NCBI RefSeq assembly: GCF_002926065.1
Contig: NZ_PREZ01000001.1
Coordinates: forward strand, 186,001 to 250,000
From: Jeotgalibacillus proteolyticus
GTDB taxonomy: Bacteria; Bacillota; Bacilli; Bacillales; Jeotgalibacillaceae
Reading direction: 5' to 3'
Length of the DNA stretch: 64,000 bases
In this document: piece by piece, positions 27,418 to 36,142 of the stretch
Layout of the letters: each line of letters begins with the position of its first letter
Position numbering within the stretch: position 1 is the stretch's first letter
The notes under the pieces: generated by a model
Database searches by the model: none
Seen by the model: only the letters and a program-made list of their open reading frames with translations
What the model was told of the DNA's origin: nothing
Program-made: the position numbers and the translations under genes

Positions 27418-28011
27418 TTACTTTAGCGGCGCACTTTTGAGTACAGGCTGCACCTGCCTGCCTTCAAGTGCATGCTCGATTGTTTCAGCAATATGCTCCA
27501 TATGGGCAACAAGAGAATTAGGTTTTTTAATAGGATCGTCCTGACCGTAAGGAACAAAATAAATATTCTTTGCTGCCATAAGCCTCATAATATTGACACC
27601 ATTTAAACCGAGCCCGTCGTTTGTAGAAATACCCACTACAACCGGCTTGCCGTTGCGCAGAGTAGCTTTTGCAGCCATTAAAACCGGTGAATCAGTTAAA
27701 GCATTTGCAAACTTGCTTAATGAATTCCCGGTTAATGGGGCGATAACCATGCAGTCCAGCGGAATTTTAGGACCAAGCGGTTCTGCGTCGACGATTGTCC
27801 GAATGCTCTTTAGACCGGTAGCTTCTTCGATTTTTTTAATCCATTCTTCCCCTTCCCCAAAGCGGGTATCTGTCGTTTGCATCGTATAGCTGACTACTGG
27901 CTGAACTTCCGCTCCAAGGGCAATCAGTTTCTCAATCTCCGGAAATACCTCATGATAGGTACAATGAGAGCCCGTCAGCCCAAAACCAATTCTTTTTCCT
28001 TTAAGTGTCAT
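27418..28011 (-). CDS. spoVFB: Dipicolinate synthase subunit B
   Basis: Flavoprotein-like subunit (197 residues) of the enzyme that oxidises dihydrodipicolinate to dipicolinic acid, the major spore-core solute. The sequence begins MTLKGKRIGFGLTGSHCTYHEVFPEIEKL. Later it carries PLDCMVIAPLTGNSLSKFANALTDSPVLMAAKATLRNGKPVVVGISTNDGLG, typical of the flavin-decarboxylase-like fold. It follows spoVFA by 24 bases. Expression is expected in the mother cell under SigK, as in B. subtilis. Confidence 0.95.
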   Translation of the reverse strand: MTLKGKRIGFGLTGSHCTYHEVFPEIEKLIALGAEVQPVVSYTMQTTDTRFGEGEEWIKKIEEATGLKSIRTIVDAEPLGPKIPLDCMVIAPLTGNSLSKFANALTDSPVLMAAKATLRNGKPVVVGISTNDGLGLNGVNIMRLMAAKNIYFVPYGQDDPIKKPNSLVAHMEHIAETIEHALEGRQVQPVLKSAPLK

Positions 28012-28035
28012 GATTGTCCTCCTAATGAATATGGT

Positions 28036-28917
28036 TTATTCAAGACTTAGGCGCTCGATAATAGCAGAAGCCAAAATTAAACCTGCTGTTTTCGGAGCGA
28101 TAATACCCGGCAGGCTGGGAGCATCAATGTAACGCAGCCCAATGGAATCAGCGATTGATTGATCAATAGCTTTTGGACCGGAAGCAAGCTCAATAACGAT
28201 GCAAGTGTGGGATACCTTGCTGATTACTTCTAATGGAAACACCTTATCTGAAGGAATAGTGTTAACCCACGCATCGCATTGATGAAGCTTTTTATCTATT
28301 TTACTTAAGTCAACCGGCTCAATACCCATCTCGAGCATTCTTGCTTTTTCACCACTGTCTGCAGTTCCTCCAAAAACTTTAGCCCCTAGTGCTTTCAAAC
28401 GACTGGCAATTGTAATCCCTATTCTGCCAAACCCTGTTACAAGAATAGTGGATCCGTGTATGGTATGGTCCGTATGCTGCAACAGCAGCCAGATCACTCC
28501 CTCAGCAGTCGGTATTGAATTTTGAATTGCAATTTGATCTTCCTCCATTAAATACACTACCGGTCTATTCAAGCTGTCCAGCCATGGAGTTTGAATCCCT
28601 GAAAAAAGCTTGCATGTAGGGTTTAGCCTACGAAACAGATCAAGGTCCAGCGTCAATGGTTTACTTGAAAACGAAGAGCGGACGGCACCTTCTTCCCCGA
28701 CACCACTAACGGGAAAAACAATGGCATCCAGCTCTTCATAAGGTAGTTCATGACTTTCCATTTTTGTAAAGCCGGGTTCTGTTAAGGCAAGCTGATCAAA
28801 CCCTACCACCATTAAATTTGCTCCATGCATCTGGCAGTGGTGGGCAATTTCTTTTTGCCTTGCATCTCCACCAATAATCGCTATATTGCAGCTTTCTAAG
28901 CTTGACGTTTCTGTCAT
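28036..28917 (-). CDS. spoVFA: Dipicolinate synthase subunit A
   Basis: 293-residue NAD(P)-binding subunit of dipicolinate synthase. The N-terminal half begins CNIAIIGGDARQKEIAHHCQMHGANL. The Rossmann motif ILVTGFGRIGITIASRLKALGAKVFG lies in the second half, followed by INTIPSDKVFPLEVISKV-type sequence and a C-terminal PSLPGIIAPKTAGLILASAI. With spoVFB it shows that the organism makes true endospores. The gap to ymxH is only 17 bases, so its sporulation promoter must lie inside ymxH; a SigK-like sequence is present there. Confidence 0.95.
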   Translation of the reverse strand: MTETSSLESCNIAIIGGDARQKEIAHHCQMHGANLMVVGFDQLALTEPGFTKMESHELPYEELDAIVFPVSGVGEEGAVRSSFSSKPLTLDLDLFRRLNPTCKLFSGIQTPWLDSLNRPVVYLMEEDQIAIQNSIPTAEGVIWLLLQHTDHTIHGSTILVTGFGRIGITIASRLKALGAKVFGGTADSGEKARMLEMGIEPVDLSKIDKKLHQCDAWVNTIPSDKVFPLEVISKVSHTCIVIELASGPKAIDQSIADSIGLRYIDAPSLPGIIAPKTAGLILASAIIERLSLE

Positions 28918-28934
28918 CTAGCTCACTCATTTCA

Positions 28935-29249
28935 CTATTCTTCTATCTGCCCTTCTTTCTGTTCTATTGTATGTAAAACCTGAGCTGACTGTGACCCTTG
29001 ATCATGTTCAGCCTGATCAATTAAAATCATTTCATCCCCAATCGTCCTGATCGACTGCCAGGGGATCGCTAATTCCTTCTGGCCTTTTGAAAAAGCTCCC
29101 CAGCGGCCAAGCGGCACAAGCACAGACTTTACAGCTCCCGTTACCGGATCAAATTCCACGTCTGTCTCACCCAAGACACCCATCCGCTCTGCACGCTGAA
29201 TATGAATAATTTCCTTGCCGCTTAATTCGCTTAATTTCATTTCATTCAA
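28935..29249 (-). CDS. ymxH: YmxH, YlmC/YmxH-family PRC-barrel sporulation protein
   Basis: 104-residue protein of the YlmC/YmxH family with a PRC-barrel fold (MKLSELSGKEIIHIQRAERMGVLGETDVEFDPVTGAVKSVLVPLGRWGAFSKGQKELAIPWQ). The last 20 residues are Gln/Glu-rich. Precise function is unknown; it is annotated as sporulation-associated because of its place upstream of spoVFAB. Two in-frame ATGs (29249 and 29240) follow AAGGGG; I list the first. The mlpA terminator ends 24 bases before the start, so expression may need read-through. Confidence 0.85.
   Translation of the reverse strand: MNEMKLSELSGKEIIHIQRAERMGVLGETDVEFDPVTGAVKSVLVPLGRWGAFSKGQKELAIPWQSIRTIGDEMILIDQAEHDQGSQSAQVLHTIEQKEGQIEE
28965..28992 (-). 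promoter_or_regulatory. Candidate SigK promoter for spoVFA-spoVFB (inside ymxH)
   Basis: The minus strand has CATACAATA (28965-28973), an exact match to the SigK -10 consensus CATAnnnTA. ACA lies 16 bases upstream (28990-28992), consistent with the short AC-containing -35. It is placed 48 bases before the spoVFA start. Confidence 0.45.
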
Positions 29250-29272
29250 CCCCTTCCTTACTAAATTGTATG

Positions 29273-29311
29273 AAAAAAAAACTCTAAGATGAGTTCACAC
29301 CTTAGAGTTTT
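29273..29311 (-). terminator. Terminator after mlpA
   Basis: Arms AAAACTCTAAG and CTTAGAGTTTT with a 12-base loop, followed by a T8 run on the minus strand. Confidence 0.88.
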
Positions 29312-29346
29312 GATCTGTTACATTTCTATATAATTGAATAATTTAG

Positions 29347-30588
29347 TTAAGCAAAGGATTTAGGTTTTACTTCATTTGGGGAAATCAAGGATACAGCAAA
29401 TTCATCTGTCAATACTTGATCTGCCATTCTTTTAACAGAATCGAGTGTAACGCTGTCGATCAGATCAATCACTTCGTCCATTGTACGATGGTAGCCAAGC
29501 ATAAGCTCATTTTTTCCATTTCGGCTCATACGGGCATTTGTACTTTCAAGCCCAAGCATTAAATTCCCCTTTAATTGCTCCTTGGAATAAAGAAGCTCCT
29601 TTGGGGTCATGCCGGTATCCTTGAACGAGGTTAGAGTGGACTGAACAGTTTCATAAAGTGATTCAAGCTGTTCTGCACCGGTGCCTGCGTAAACAGTCAG
29701 CATTCCACTGTCGCGGTGGGCTGAATGATAGGAGAACACCGAGTAGGCAAGCCCCCGCTCTTCACGTACGTCCTGAAACAGCCTTGAAGACATGCTGCCG
29801 CCAAGAACGTTATTCATGACGATTAAGCTGTAGCTGTCTTTATGGCCAAGCGGCAATCCATCAAATCCAAAGCAAAGATGCGCCTGTTCAGTTTCTTTTT
29901 TCTTCATTAAATGACGCTTATGGAAATCCGGCTTGGTTAATTCGATTTTATTGGATTGCGGATACTGATAAGATCCAAAAAGAGCTTCAATTTCGTTTAT
30001 GAAGGATTCCTCAACATTTCCCGCAACAGAAACAACAATCTGATCAGGTGTGTACATGTCATGTACATAATTTTTTAATGATTTCTGATCAAAATTCCGA
30101 ATTGTTTCCTCTGTCCCAAGAATGGGATAGCCTAATGCATGAGTATTGTAAACCGCTTCTCCAAGAAGATCATGCACGATATCATCCGGTGTATCCTCAT
30201 ACATTTTGATTTCCTCTAAAACAACGTTCTTTTCTTTTTCAAGCTCCCCTTCATCAAAAGCAGAGTTAAAAAACATATCACCTAACACTTCAAGTGCATG
30301 AGATTTATGGTTATCCATCACCTTTGCATAATAGCAGGTATATTCCTTTGAAGTAAAAGCATTAACTTGACCACCGATGCTGTCGAACGCTTCAGCAATT
30401 TCCCGTGCAGAACGTTCTTTTGTTCCTTTAAAAAGCATATGTTCTAAAAAGTGAGAGATCCCATTATTGTTTTCATTCTCATATCTAGAACCTGCACCGA
30501 TCCATACTCCAATTGCTACTGAACGGACAGTAGGAATTTTTTCTAAAACGATACGTAATCCGTTTGGGCAAGTATGACGAGTAATCAT
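29347..30588 (-). CDS. mlpA: MlpA (YmxG), M16-family processing-peptidase-like zinc protease
   Basis: 413-residue M16 peptidase with the zinc motif HFLEH at residues 46-50 (GISHFLEHMLFKGTKERSA) and the downstream glutamate in VVLEEIKMYEDTPDD. The C-terminal half has VFSYHSAHRDSGMLTVYAGT. Its N terminus (TRHTCPNGLRIVLEKIPTVRSVAIGVWIGAGSRYE) is very close to mitochondrial processing peptidase beta. In B. subtilis it follows pnpA and ylxY; ylxY is missing here. Expression lies between the pnpA terminator and its own terminator. Confidence 0.92.
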   Translation of the reverse strand: MITRHTCPNGLRIVLEKIPTVRSVAIGVWIGAGSRYENENNNGISHFLEHMLFKGTKERSAREIAEAFDSIGGQVNAFTSKEYTCYYAKVMDNHKSHALEVLGDMFFNSAFDEGELEKEKNVVLEEIKMYEDTPDDIVHDLLGEAVYNTHALGYPILGTEETIRNFDQKSLKNYVHDMYTPDQIVVSVAGNVEESFINEIEALFGSYQYPQSNKIELTKPDFHKRHLMKKKETEQAHLCFGFDGLPLGHKDSYSLIVMNNVLGGSMSSRLFQDVREERGLAYSVFSYHSAHRDSGMLTVYAGTGAEQLESLYETVQSTLTSFKDTGMTPKELLYSKEQLKGNLMLGLESTNARMSRNGKNELMLGYHRTMDEVIDLIDSVTLDSVKRMADQVLTDEFAVSLISPNEVKPKSFA

Positions 30589-30721
30589 TAAAACATCTCC
30601 TATTTAAATATACAATGACGGTACAATTGCTTCCGTCTGAAAACCTACATCCCATTTTACTACGTTTATGGGATGATTTCATTGTTTTTCGCTTAATTTT
30701 TAACAGATAAGAAAATTCATT

Positions 30722-30755
30722 CAAAAAAACCGGTTAAAGCTTTTGCTTAACCGGT
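30722..30755 (-). terminator. Terminator after pnpA
   Basis: Perfect arms ACCGGTTAA and TTAACCGGT with a 9-base loop, followed by seven T residues on the minus strand. Confidence 0.9.
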
Positions 30756-30765
30756 GATGGTACTA

Positions 30766-32889
30766 TTAAGACTGGCTTGATTTCTCTTCTTTTTCACGTT
30801 TTTCACGAATAACAGCTTTACGGGAAAGGTTAACTCTGCCCTGATTATCGATTTCAGTTACTTTAACTTCAATCTGGTCTCCAAGTGAAAGTATATCCTC
30901 TACCTTATTGGTCCGTTCTTCCTGAAGCTCGGAAATATGAACAAGGCCATCTTTTCCGCTGAAGATTTCTACGAATGCGCCAAATTTCTCAATTCGTTTT
31001 ACTTTGCCGAGGTAAACTTCTCCTACAACTGCTTCACGAACCATATTTTCAATAATTTCTTTGGCTTTCTTATTCATCGCAGAATCGGTGGAAGCGATAA
31101 ACACTGTTCCATCCTGCTCAATATCAATCTTAACGCCTGTTTCTTCAATGATTTTATTAATATTTTTACCACTCGGCCCGATCACGTCGCGAATCTTATC
31201 CGGATTGATGCTAAGCTGAATAATTTTTGGTGCATAGTCTGAAAGCTCAGCTCTAGGCTCCTGAATTGTCGCAAGCATTGAATCGAGAATATGCATTCTG
31301 CCTTCTTTAGCCTGCAGAAGTGCTTCTTCCAGGATCTCACGGGTAAGTCCGGCAATTTTAATGTCCATTTGAAGAGCAGTTACACCTTTTGAGGTCCCGG
31401 CTACTTTAAAGTCCATGTCTCCCAAGTGATCTTCCATTCCCTGAATGTCAGTCAAAATGGTATAATCTTCACCTGATTTTACCAGACCCATTGCAATACC
31501 TGCTACAGGGGCTTTAAGAGGAACACCGGCATCCATCATTGCTAGTGTGCTTGCGCAAATACTCGCCTGGGAAGTCGAGCCATTTGATTCAAGAACTTCT
31601 GAAACTAGACGGATCGTGTAAGGAAAATCCTTTTCATCCGGAAGCACTTTCTCTAAAGCCCGTTCGCCAAGTGCTCCGTGTCCAATTTCACGGCGTCCAG
31701 GCCCTCTGATAGGGCCGGTTTCGCCTACGCTGAACAGCGGAAAATTATAATGGTGCATAAAGCGTTTAGACTCTTCGATACCAAGTCCATCAATAATTTG
31801 AACATCACCTAACGCACCAAGTGTTGCAATGCTCAGCGCTTGAGTCTGTCCGCGTGTGAATAATCCGGAGCCGTGAGTTCTTGGAAGAATTCCAACTTCA
31901 GAAGACAGGGCACGAATTTGATCGGGCTTACGTCCATCCGGACGGATTTTATCCTGCGTAATTTGACGGCGGACTTCTTCTTTTACCATCTTATCAAGTG
32001 CTTTTTTTACTTCTTTTAACGTTCCTTCTTCGGCTTCTTCTTCCTCATAAACAGCCAGCACTTCTTTTTTCACTGCAGAGATTGCTTCATCTCTTGCCTG
32101 CTTTTCCTGCGTTTGTACTGCTGCACTTAATTTCTCTGAAGAAATTTGGGCTACGCGTGAAACGATTTCTTCATCAAGACCTATAAGGGGAATTTCACGT
32201 TTTTCTTTCCCGGCTGCAGCTACAATCTCTTCCTGGAAAGCAATCAGCTTTTTGATCTCTTCATGGCCAAACATGATCGCTTCTAACATGGTTTCTTCAG
32301 GGATTTCAAATGCCCCGGCTTCAACCATATTAATCGCATCCTTCGTTCCTGCAACGATCAGTTCCATTTGGCTTTCATTTTGCTGGTCAATCGTTGGGTT
32401 GATGATGAATTCTCCATTAATTAGTCCAACAGTAACACCTGCAATTGGACCGCCAAATGGAATATCAGAAACGCTTAATGCAAGAGATGACCCAAACATA
32501 GCAGCCATTTCAGAAGAACAGTTTTGGTCCACACTCATTACCATACTGGTGATTTGAACATCATTTCTAAACCCGTCAGGAAATAGCGGGCGGATTGGTC
32601 GGTCAATGAGTCTGCTTGCTAAAACAGCACGCTCACTCGGTCTTCCTTCCCGTTTGATGAAGCCTCCCGGAATTTTACCGACAGAGTACATACGCTCTTC
32701 ATAATTAACGGTCAATGGGAAAAAGTCTAAAGGCTTTGGTTCTTTAGATCCTACAGTTGTACTTAAAACGACTGTATCCCCGTATCGAATAAGCGCTGCT
32801 CCACTTGCCTGCTTAGCAAATTGTCCAACTTCAACGGACAATTGTCTGCCAGCCCAGTCCATGGAGAATACTTGTTTTTCTTGATCCAT
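30766..32889 (-). CDS. pnpA: Polyribonucleotide nucleotidyltransferase (PNPase)
   Basis: Phosphorolytic 3'-5' exoribonuclease of RNA decay, 707 residues. Two RNase PH-like halves are visible ([36 protein letters not shown] near the N terminus; [22 protein letters not shown] and [14 protein letters not shown] in the second). A KH domain with [18 protein letters not shown] and an S1 domain with [31 protein letters not shown] follow. The ATG follows GAAAGGGG. It lies downstream of rpsO, the usual order, but a strong rpsO terminator separates them. I saw no clear promoter in the gap, so partial read-through is likely. Confidence 0.97.
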   Translation of the reverse strand: MDQEKQVFSMDWAGRQLSVEVGQFAKQASGAALIRYGDTVVLSTTVGSKEPKPLDFFPLTVNYEERMYSVGKIPGGFIKREGRPSERAVLASRLIDRPIRPLFPDGFRNDVQITSMVMSVDQNCSSEMAAMFGSSLALSVSDIPFGGPIAGVTVGLINGEFIINPTIDQQNESQMELIVAGTKDAINMVEAGAFEIPEETMLEAIMFGHEEIKKLIAFQEEIVAAAGKEKREIPLIGLDEEIVSRVAQISSEKLSAAVQTQEKQARDEAISAVKKEVLAVYEEEEAEEGTLKEVKKALDKMVKEEVRRQITQDKIRPDGRKPDQIRALSSEVGILPRTHGSGLFTRGQTQALSIATLGALGDVQIIDGLGIEESKRFMHHYNFPLFSVGETGPIRGPGRREIGHGALGERALEKVLPDEKDFPYTIRLVSEVLESNGSTSQASICASTLAMMDAGVPLKAPVAGIAMGLVKSGEDYTILTDIQGMEDHLGDMDFKVAGTSKGVTALQMDIKIAGLTREILEEALLQAKEGRMHILDSMLATIQEPRAELSDYAPKIIQLSINPDKIRDVIGPSGKNINKIIEETGVKIDIEQDGTVFIASTDSAMNKKAKEIIENMVREAVVGEVYLGKVKRIEKFGAFVEIFSGKDGLVHISELQEERTNKVEDILSLGDQIEVKVTEIDNQGRVNLSRKAVIREKREKEEKSSQS

Positions 32890-33045
32890 ACTATAACCCC
32901 TTTCTTATTATCGCAATTACCTTTTCCAGTTATTTAAACTCAATTCATGTATGAAAGCACTATTTGTGCAAGCTCAATATGTAGGATTTACAATTACTAT
33001 CACATGATCCGTTATAAAATAAAATCAACATATTTTTTTGCTAAT

Positions 33046-33070
33046 AAAAAAGCGGGACAAGTCCCGCTTT
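33046..33070 (-). terminator. Terminator after rpsO
   Basis: Eight-base GC-rich arms AGCGGGAC and GTCCCGCT with a 2-base centre, flanked by A6 and T4 runs. Minus-strand U tract present. Confidence 0.88.
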
Positions 33071-33082
33071 TCACATTCATTC

Positions 33083-33352
33083 TTATCGGCGCAGTCCAAG
33101 CTTGTTGATAAGCTCGCGATAACGAGATACTTCGTTATTACGCAAGTAAGTCAACAGGTTACGGCGGCGGCCTACCATTTTAAGAAGTCCACGACGTGAG
33201 TGGTGGTCTTTTTTATGTGTACGCAGGTGTTCGTTCAGGTTGTTGATCTCTTCAGTAAGGATCGCAATTTGTACATCTGCAGAACCTGTGTCACCTTCAT
33301 GAGTACGGTATTCCTGAATAAGTTCGTTCTTACGTTCTTGTGTAATAGCCAT
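33083..33352 (-). CDS. rpsO: 30S ribosomal protein S15
   Basis: 89-residue primary 16S rRNA-binding protein ([70 protein letters not shown]). It contacts the central domain of 16S rRNA through the conserved GDTGSAD loop and the [11 protein letters not shown] segment. It has a good promoter and a leader of about 90 bases, where S15 autoregulation is known in related species. GGAGGG precedes the ATG. Confidence 0.98.
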   Translation of the reverse strand: MAITQERKNELIQEYRTHEGDTGSADVQIAILTEEINNLNEHLRTHKKDHHSRRGLLKMVGRRRNLLTYLRNNEVSRYRELINKLGLRR

Positions 33353-33451
33353 TTTAAATAGCCCTCCTATAATAGTAGTTTAATCCCCAATTCCCGAGCA
33401 ATCGTTGGAGTAATCGACTTGCCAAGCAATGGTTCATGATCATGCGTTTCT

Positions 33452-33480
33452 ATAATATCATAATACAGAATACACTGCAA
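33452..33480 (-). promoter_or_regulatory. SigA promoter for rpsO
   Basis: TTGCAG (33475-33480), a 17-base spacer and TATTAT (33452-33457) on the minus strand, immediately after the ribF stop codon. Confidence 0.7.
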
Positions 33481-33481
33481 C

Positions 33482-34432
33482 TTATGTATCCAGCTGCTTA
33501 AAATAATCTATCGCTGCAGCTTTGTCGCGCTCAATTTGTCCAACCAGCTCTTCAATGCCATTGAATTTCTTCTCACTGCGAATCCGTACATGCCATTCTG
33601 CCTTTATCTTTTCACCATAGATGTTTTCGTTAAAATTAAATAAGTGGGTCTCCACAGTTAGTACCTTATGATCTGGGGAATTAAATGTCGGTTTATAGCC
33701 AATGTTACAAACTCCCTCAATCCAGCGGTCGTGAACGAAAAGTCTGACCGCATAAACGCCTGTAGAAGGCACCAGGAGTTCGTGGTTTATTTGTATATTA
33801 GCAGTTGGAAAACCAATTTTACGCCCTCTTTTATCCCCATGCACGACCAGACCCTCAAGCTGGTAGTGATAACCGAGCAGACGATTTGCCTCTTCCACGT
33901 TTCCTTCCTTCAATATCCTGCGGATACGGGTTGAGCTTATTTTTTCTTCCTCGTCCTTAATTTCTCCCACTGCAGTCCATGTAAATTTATTGCGTGAATG
34001 AAATGGAAGAGTCTCCATTGTACCGCGTCCAAATTTTCCATACGTATAATCAAACCCGGCTGTTACGTGAGCCGCGTTTAAAGCAATGAGATATTGGTCA
34101 GCAAACTGCTGGGGTTCAAGGCTTGCAAAACTTGATGTAAAACGAACCACAAAGGCGTAGTCCACATCCTGCTCTGCAAAAAGCTCAAGCTTACGTTCTA
34201 TCGAAGTTAGATAATCTACTTCTTTTTTTTTCGTGCTCAATACGACTGAAGGGTGGGGATCAAAAGTCATAACTCCAGTTTTTAGCCCGTGCTCCCTTGC
34301 ATACGATTTTGCAGTTTGAATCACGGTCTGATGACCGCGATGAACACCGTCAAAAAAACCGAGCGCCAAGGATAGCTCCGGAAAATCATGCTGATTCATT
34401 GAATGGGGATGATGCAAAGTGATGACCTTCAT
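33482..34432 (-). CDS. ribF: Bifunctional riboflavin kinase/FAD synthetase
   Basis: Makes FMN and FAD. The N-terminal nucleotidyltransferase has LALGFFDGVHRGHQTVI and VMTFDPHPS, with SSTRIRRIL near its end. The C-terminal riboflavin kinase has HGDKRGRKIGFPTANIQ, TGVYAV and VCNIGYKPTF. The ATG at 34432 follows GAAAGGAATCATCC and matches the family start; the open frame runs nine codons further. It follows truB by 14 bases. The B. subtilis name for this gene is ribC. Confidence 0.95.
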   Translation of the reverse strand: MKVITLHHPHSMNQHDFPELSLALGFFDGVHRGHQTVIQTAKSYAREHGLKTGVMTFDPHPSVVLSTKKKEVDYLTSIERKLELFAEQDVDYAFVVRFTSSFASLEPQQFADQYLIALNAAHVTAGFDYTYGKFGRGTMETLPFHSRNKFTWTAVGEIKDEEEKISSTRIRRILKEGNVEEANRLLGYHYQLEGLVVHGDKRGRKIGFPTANIQINHELLVPSTGVYAVRLFVHDRWIEGVCNIGYKPTFNSPDHKVLTVETHLFNFNENIYGEKIKAEWHVRIRSEKKFNGIEELVGQIERDKAAAIDYFKQLDT

Positions 34433-34446
34433 GGATGATTCCTTTC

Positions 34447-35364
34447 TCAATCTACCCAAAGAACTTTAACCGGTTTAATAAGACCCTCTTTGGATGGATG
34501 CAGGTGATAAATAGCGAGTGCTTTTTGCTGATAAGTTAATACCACCGGTTCACCATAGTCGGCAGTCCAATCCTCAGGCATAGAAAGCACAGCTCCATTC
34601 TTAACTTTACTTGCTACTGTATCACTAATAGTAAGATTCTTCAATTGAGAAATCCCTTCCTCAAGAGGCCTTAAGTATTTATGTAATGCATTAGAATCCT
34701 CTGCAAGTTCTGCAAGCTGTGATAACGTCACACAATTCTCTTTTGTAAACGCTGCTGAAGAGGTGCGTGTCAGCTTAGACATATGGGCCGGATACCCAAG
34801 CCTCTCCCCAATCATTACAGCAAGTGTCCGGATATAGGTGCCTTTTCCGCAGTCTACATCGATTGAGAAGCTGAGTTCCTGTTGTTTTTTCAGTAATGTA
34901 TTTTCAACAAGTCGGATCCGGTTAATTTGGACTGTCCTGGTTGGGCGTTCTACCATAATTCCCTGCCTGGCGTACTCATATAACCTTTTCCCGTTCACTT
35001 TAACTGCTGAATACATCGGTGGAGTTTGTTTAATCTGACCTTCAAAAGAGCTTAGTACTGTTGTGAGATCTTCATATGTGAAATTTTCTTCTACTTTCTT
35101 CCGGCTGATAACCTCCCCGCTTGCATCCTCGGTTGCAGTGGAGCTTCCGATTGTAACCTCTGCACGGTACGACTTTCCTGAATCGGTAATATATTCTGCA
35201 ATCTTCGTTGCTCTGCCAAGACATATCGGTAAAACCCCATCGACATCCGGATCAAGTGTTCCGGTGTGGCCCACCTTTTTCATTTTTAGCAGCTTTCTGA
35301 CTTTAAACACACAGTCGTGGGAGGTTAATCCGGGCTCCTTCCAAATTGGGAGAATTCCATTCAT
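34447..35364 (-). CDS. truB: tRNA pseudouridine(55) synthase
   Basis: Forms pseudouridine 55 in the T arm of tRNAs. The catalytic aspartate lies in HTGTLDPDVDGVLPICLGRATK, with the PPMYSAVKVNGKRLYEYARQG and CGKGTYIRTLA motifs downstream. It is 305 residues, with a C-terminal extension of the usual PUA-like size. The first ATG is preceded by AAGGAAG. A branched terminator-like structure ends 38 bases before the start, leaving no room for a promoter, so it is expressed by read-through from rbfA or from a promoter inside rbfA. Confidence 0.95.
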   Translation of the reverse strand: MNGILPIWKEPGLTSHDCVFKVRKLLKMKKVGHTGTLDPDVDGVLPICLGRATKIAEYITDSGKSYRAEVTIGSSTATEDASGEVISRKKVEENFTYEDLTTVLSSFEGQIKQTPPMYSAVKVNGKRLYEYARQGIMVERPTRTVQINRIRLVENTLLKKQQELSFSIDVDCGKGTYIRTLAVMIGERLGYPAHMSKLTRTSSAAFTKENCVTLSQLAELAEDSNALHKYLRPLEEGISQLKNLTISDTVASKVKNGAVLSMPEDWTADYGEPVVLTYQQKALAIYHLHPSKEGLIKPVKVLWVD

Positions 35365-35402
35365 CCTTCATTCTTCCTTTCTTTAAGAGCTGATTAAGCA
35401 AT

Positions 35403-35471
35403 AAAAAAAGAGCAGCGGACACGAGAAGTGACTGTCACTTCTTACCCGAAAATTCGGGCAGCCTGCTGCTC
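35403..35471 (-). terminator. Three-way-junction terminator-like element between rbfA and truB
   Basis: On the minus strand an outer helix GAGCAGC/GCTGCTC (35465-35471 with 35410-35416) encloses two inner hairpins. One is CCCGAA/TTCGGG (35445-35458) and the other is AGAAGTGAC/GTCACTTCT (35424-35442). Seven T residues follow directly. A branched terminator of this form is unusual. Confidence 0.75.
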
Positions 35472-35477
35472 CTGCTG

Positions 35478-35825
35478 TTATTGGTCCCGCTCTTTTAAAT
35501 CACGAATTAGCGATTCAATCCGGTTTCCTGTGTCAATGGACTCATCAAACTCAAATAAAAGCTCCGGTGTTTTCCGCAAACGGATTCGCTGTCCGATTTC
35601 TGATCGGATAAATCCTTTTGCTTTGGCAAGTCCACGTAATGTATTTTCACGCTGTTCTTCATCACCAAGCACCGTAATATATACGGTAGCCTGCTGAAGA
35701 TCGCCTGTTACTTCTACATCTGTTACAGTGACAAAACCAATTCTTGGATCTTTTATTTTGCGTCCAATGATATCACCGAGTTCTTTTTTCATCTGCTCTC
35801 CAACGCGGTTCGATCGTAACGACAT
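35478..35825 (-). CDS. rbfA: Ribosome-binding factor A
   Basis: 115-residue KH-fold assembly factor for late 30S maturation and cold adaptation. Recognised from [51 protein letters not shown] and the C-terminal [32 protein letters not shown] precedes the ATG. Position between ylxP and truB is conserved. Confidence 0.96.
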   Translation of the reverse strand: MSLRSNRVGEQMKKELGDIIGRKIKDPRIGFVTVTDVEVTGDLQQATVYITVLGDEEQRENTLRGLAKAKGFIRSEIGQRIRLRKTPELLFEFDESIDTGNRIESLIRDLKERDQ

Positions 35826-35863
35826 TTAACGTTCACCTCTCATTTAAATGGTAAAATACCCAT

Positions 35864-36142
35864 TTACATGAAGTCGATCGTAATCGAGACAGCCTCCCAT
35901 TCAGGAAAGGATTCCATCAGCTTTATTGCACGATGAATTTCTCTTTCGGCTGCATGCTTTGAAGAAGCAACAGCCACAAGTTCAACTGTTGTTCTCTGCC
36001 ACACATCCTGATGGTCGACTTCAGCAATGGATATATTGTACTGCCTTTTTACCCTTGAAAGAACGCGCTGCAGCACAGCCCGCTTTTCCTTCAAGGAATG
36101 GGAATGTTCGATTTTAAATTCGCATTCCGCATAGGCAATCAT
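35864..36142 (-). CDS. ylxP: YlxP, DUF503 family protein
   Basis: 92-residue protein of a family found between infB and rbfA in many Bacillota; reported to be linked to ribosome assembly, function not settled. Motifs: HSHSLKEKRAVLQRVLSRVKRQYNISIAEVDHQDVWQRTTVELVAVAS. The start codon overlaps the infB stop by one base, implying translational coupling. Confidence 0.9.
   Translation of the reverse strand: MIAYAECEFKIEHSHSLKEKRAVLQRVLSRVKRQYNISIAEVDHQDVWQRTTVELVAVASSKHAAEREIHRAIKLMESFPEWEAVSITIDFM

Noticed and set aside
35403-35471. Cloverleaf-like fold resembling a tRNA
   Set aside because: Only two inner hairpins, a 7-base outer helix followed by a U tract, and no T-loop, anticodon loop or CCA-like end. 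It fits a branched terminator better.
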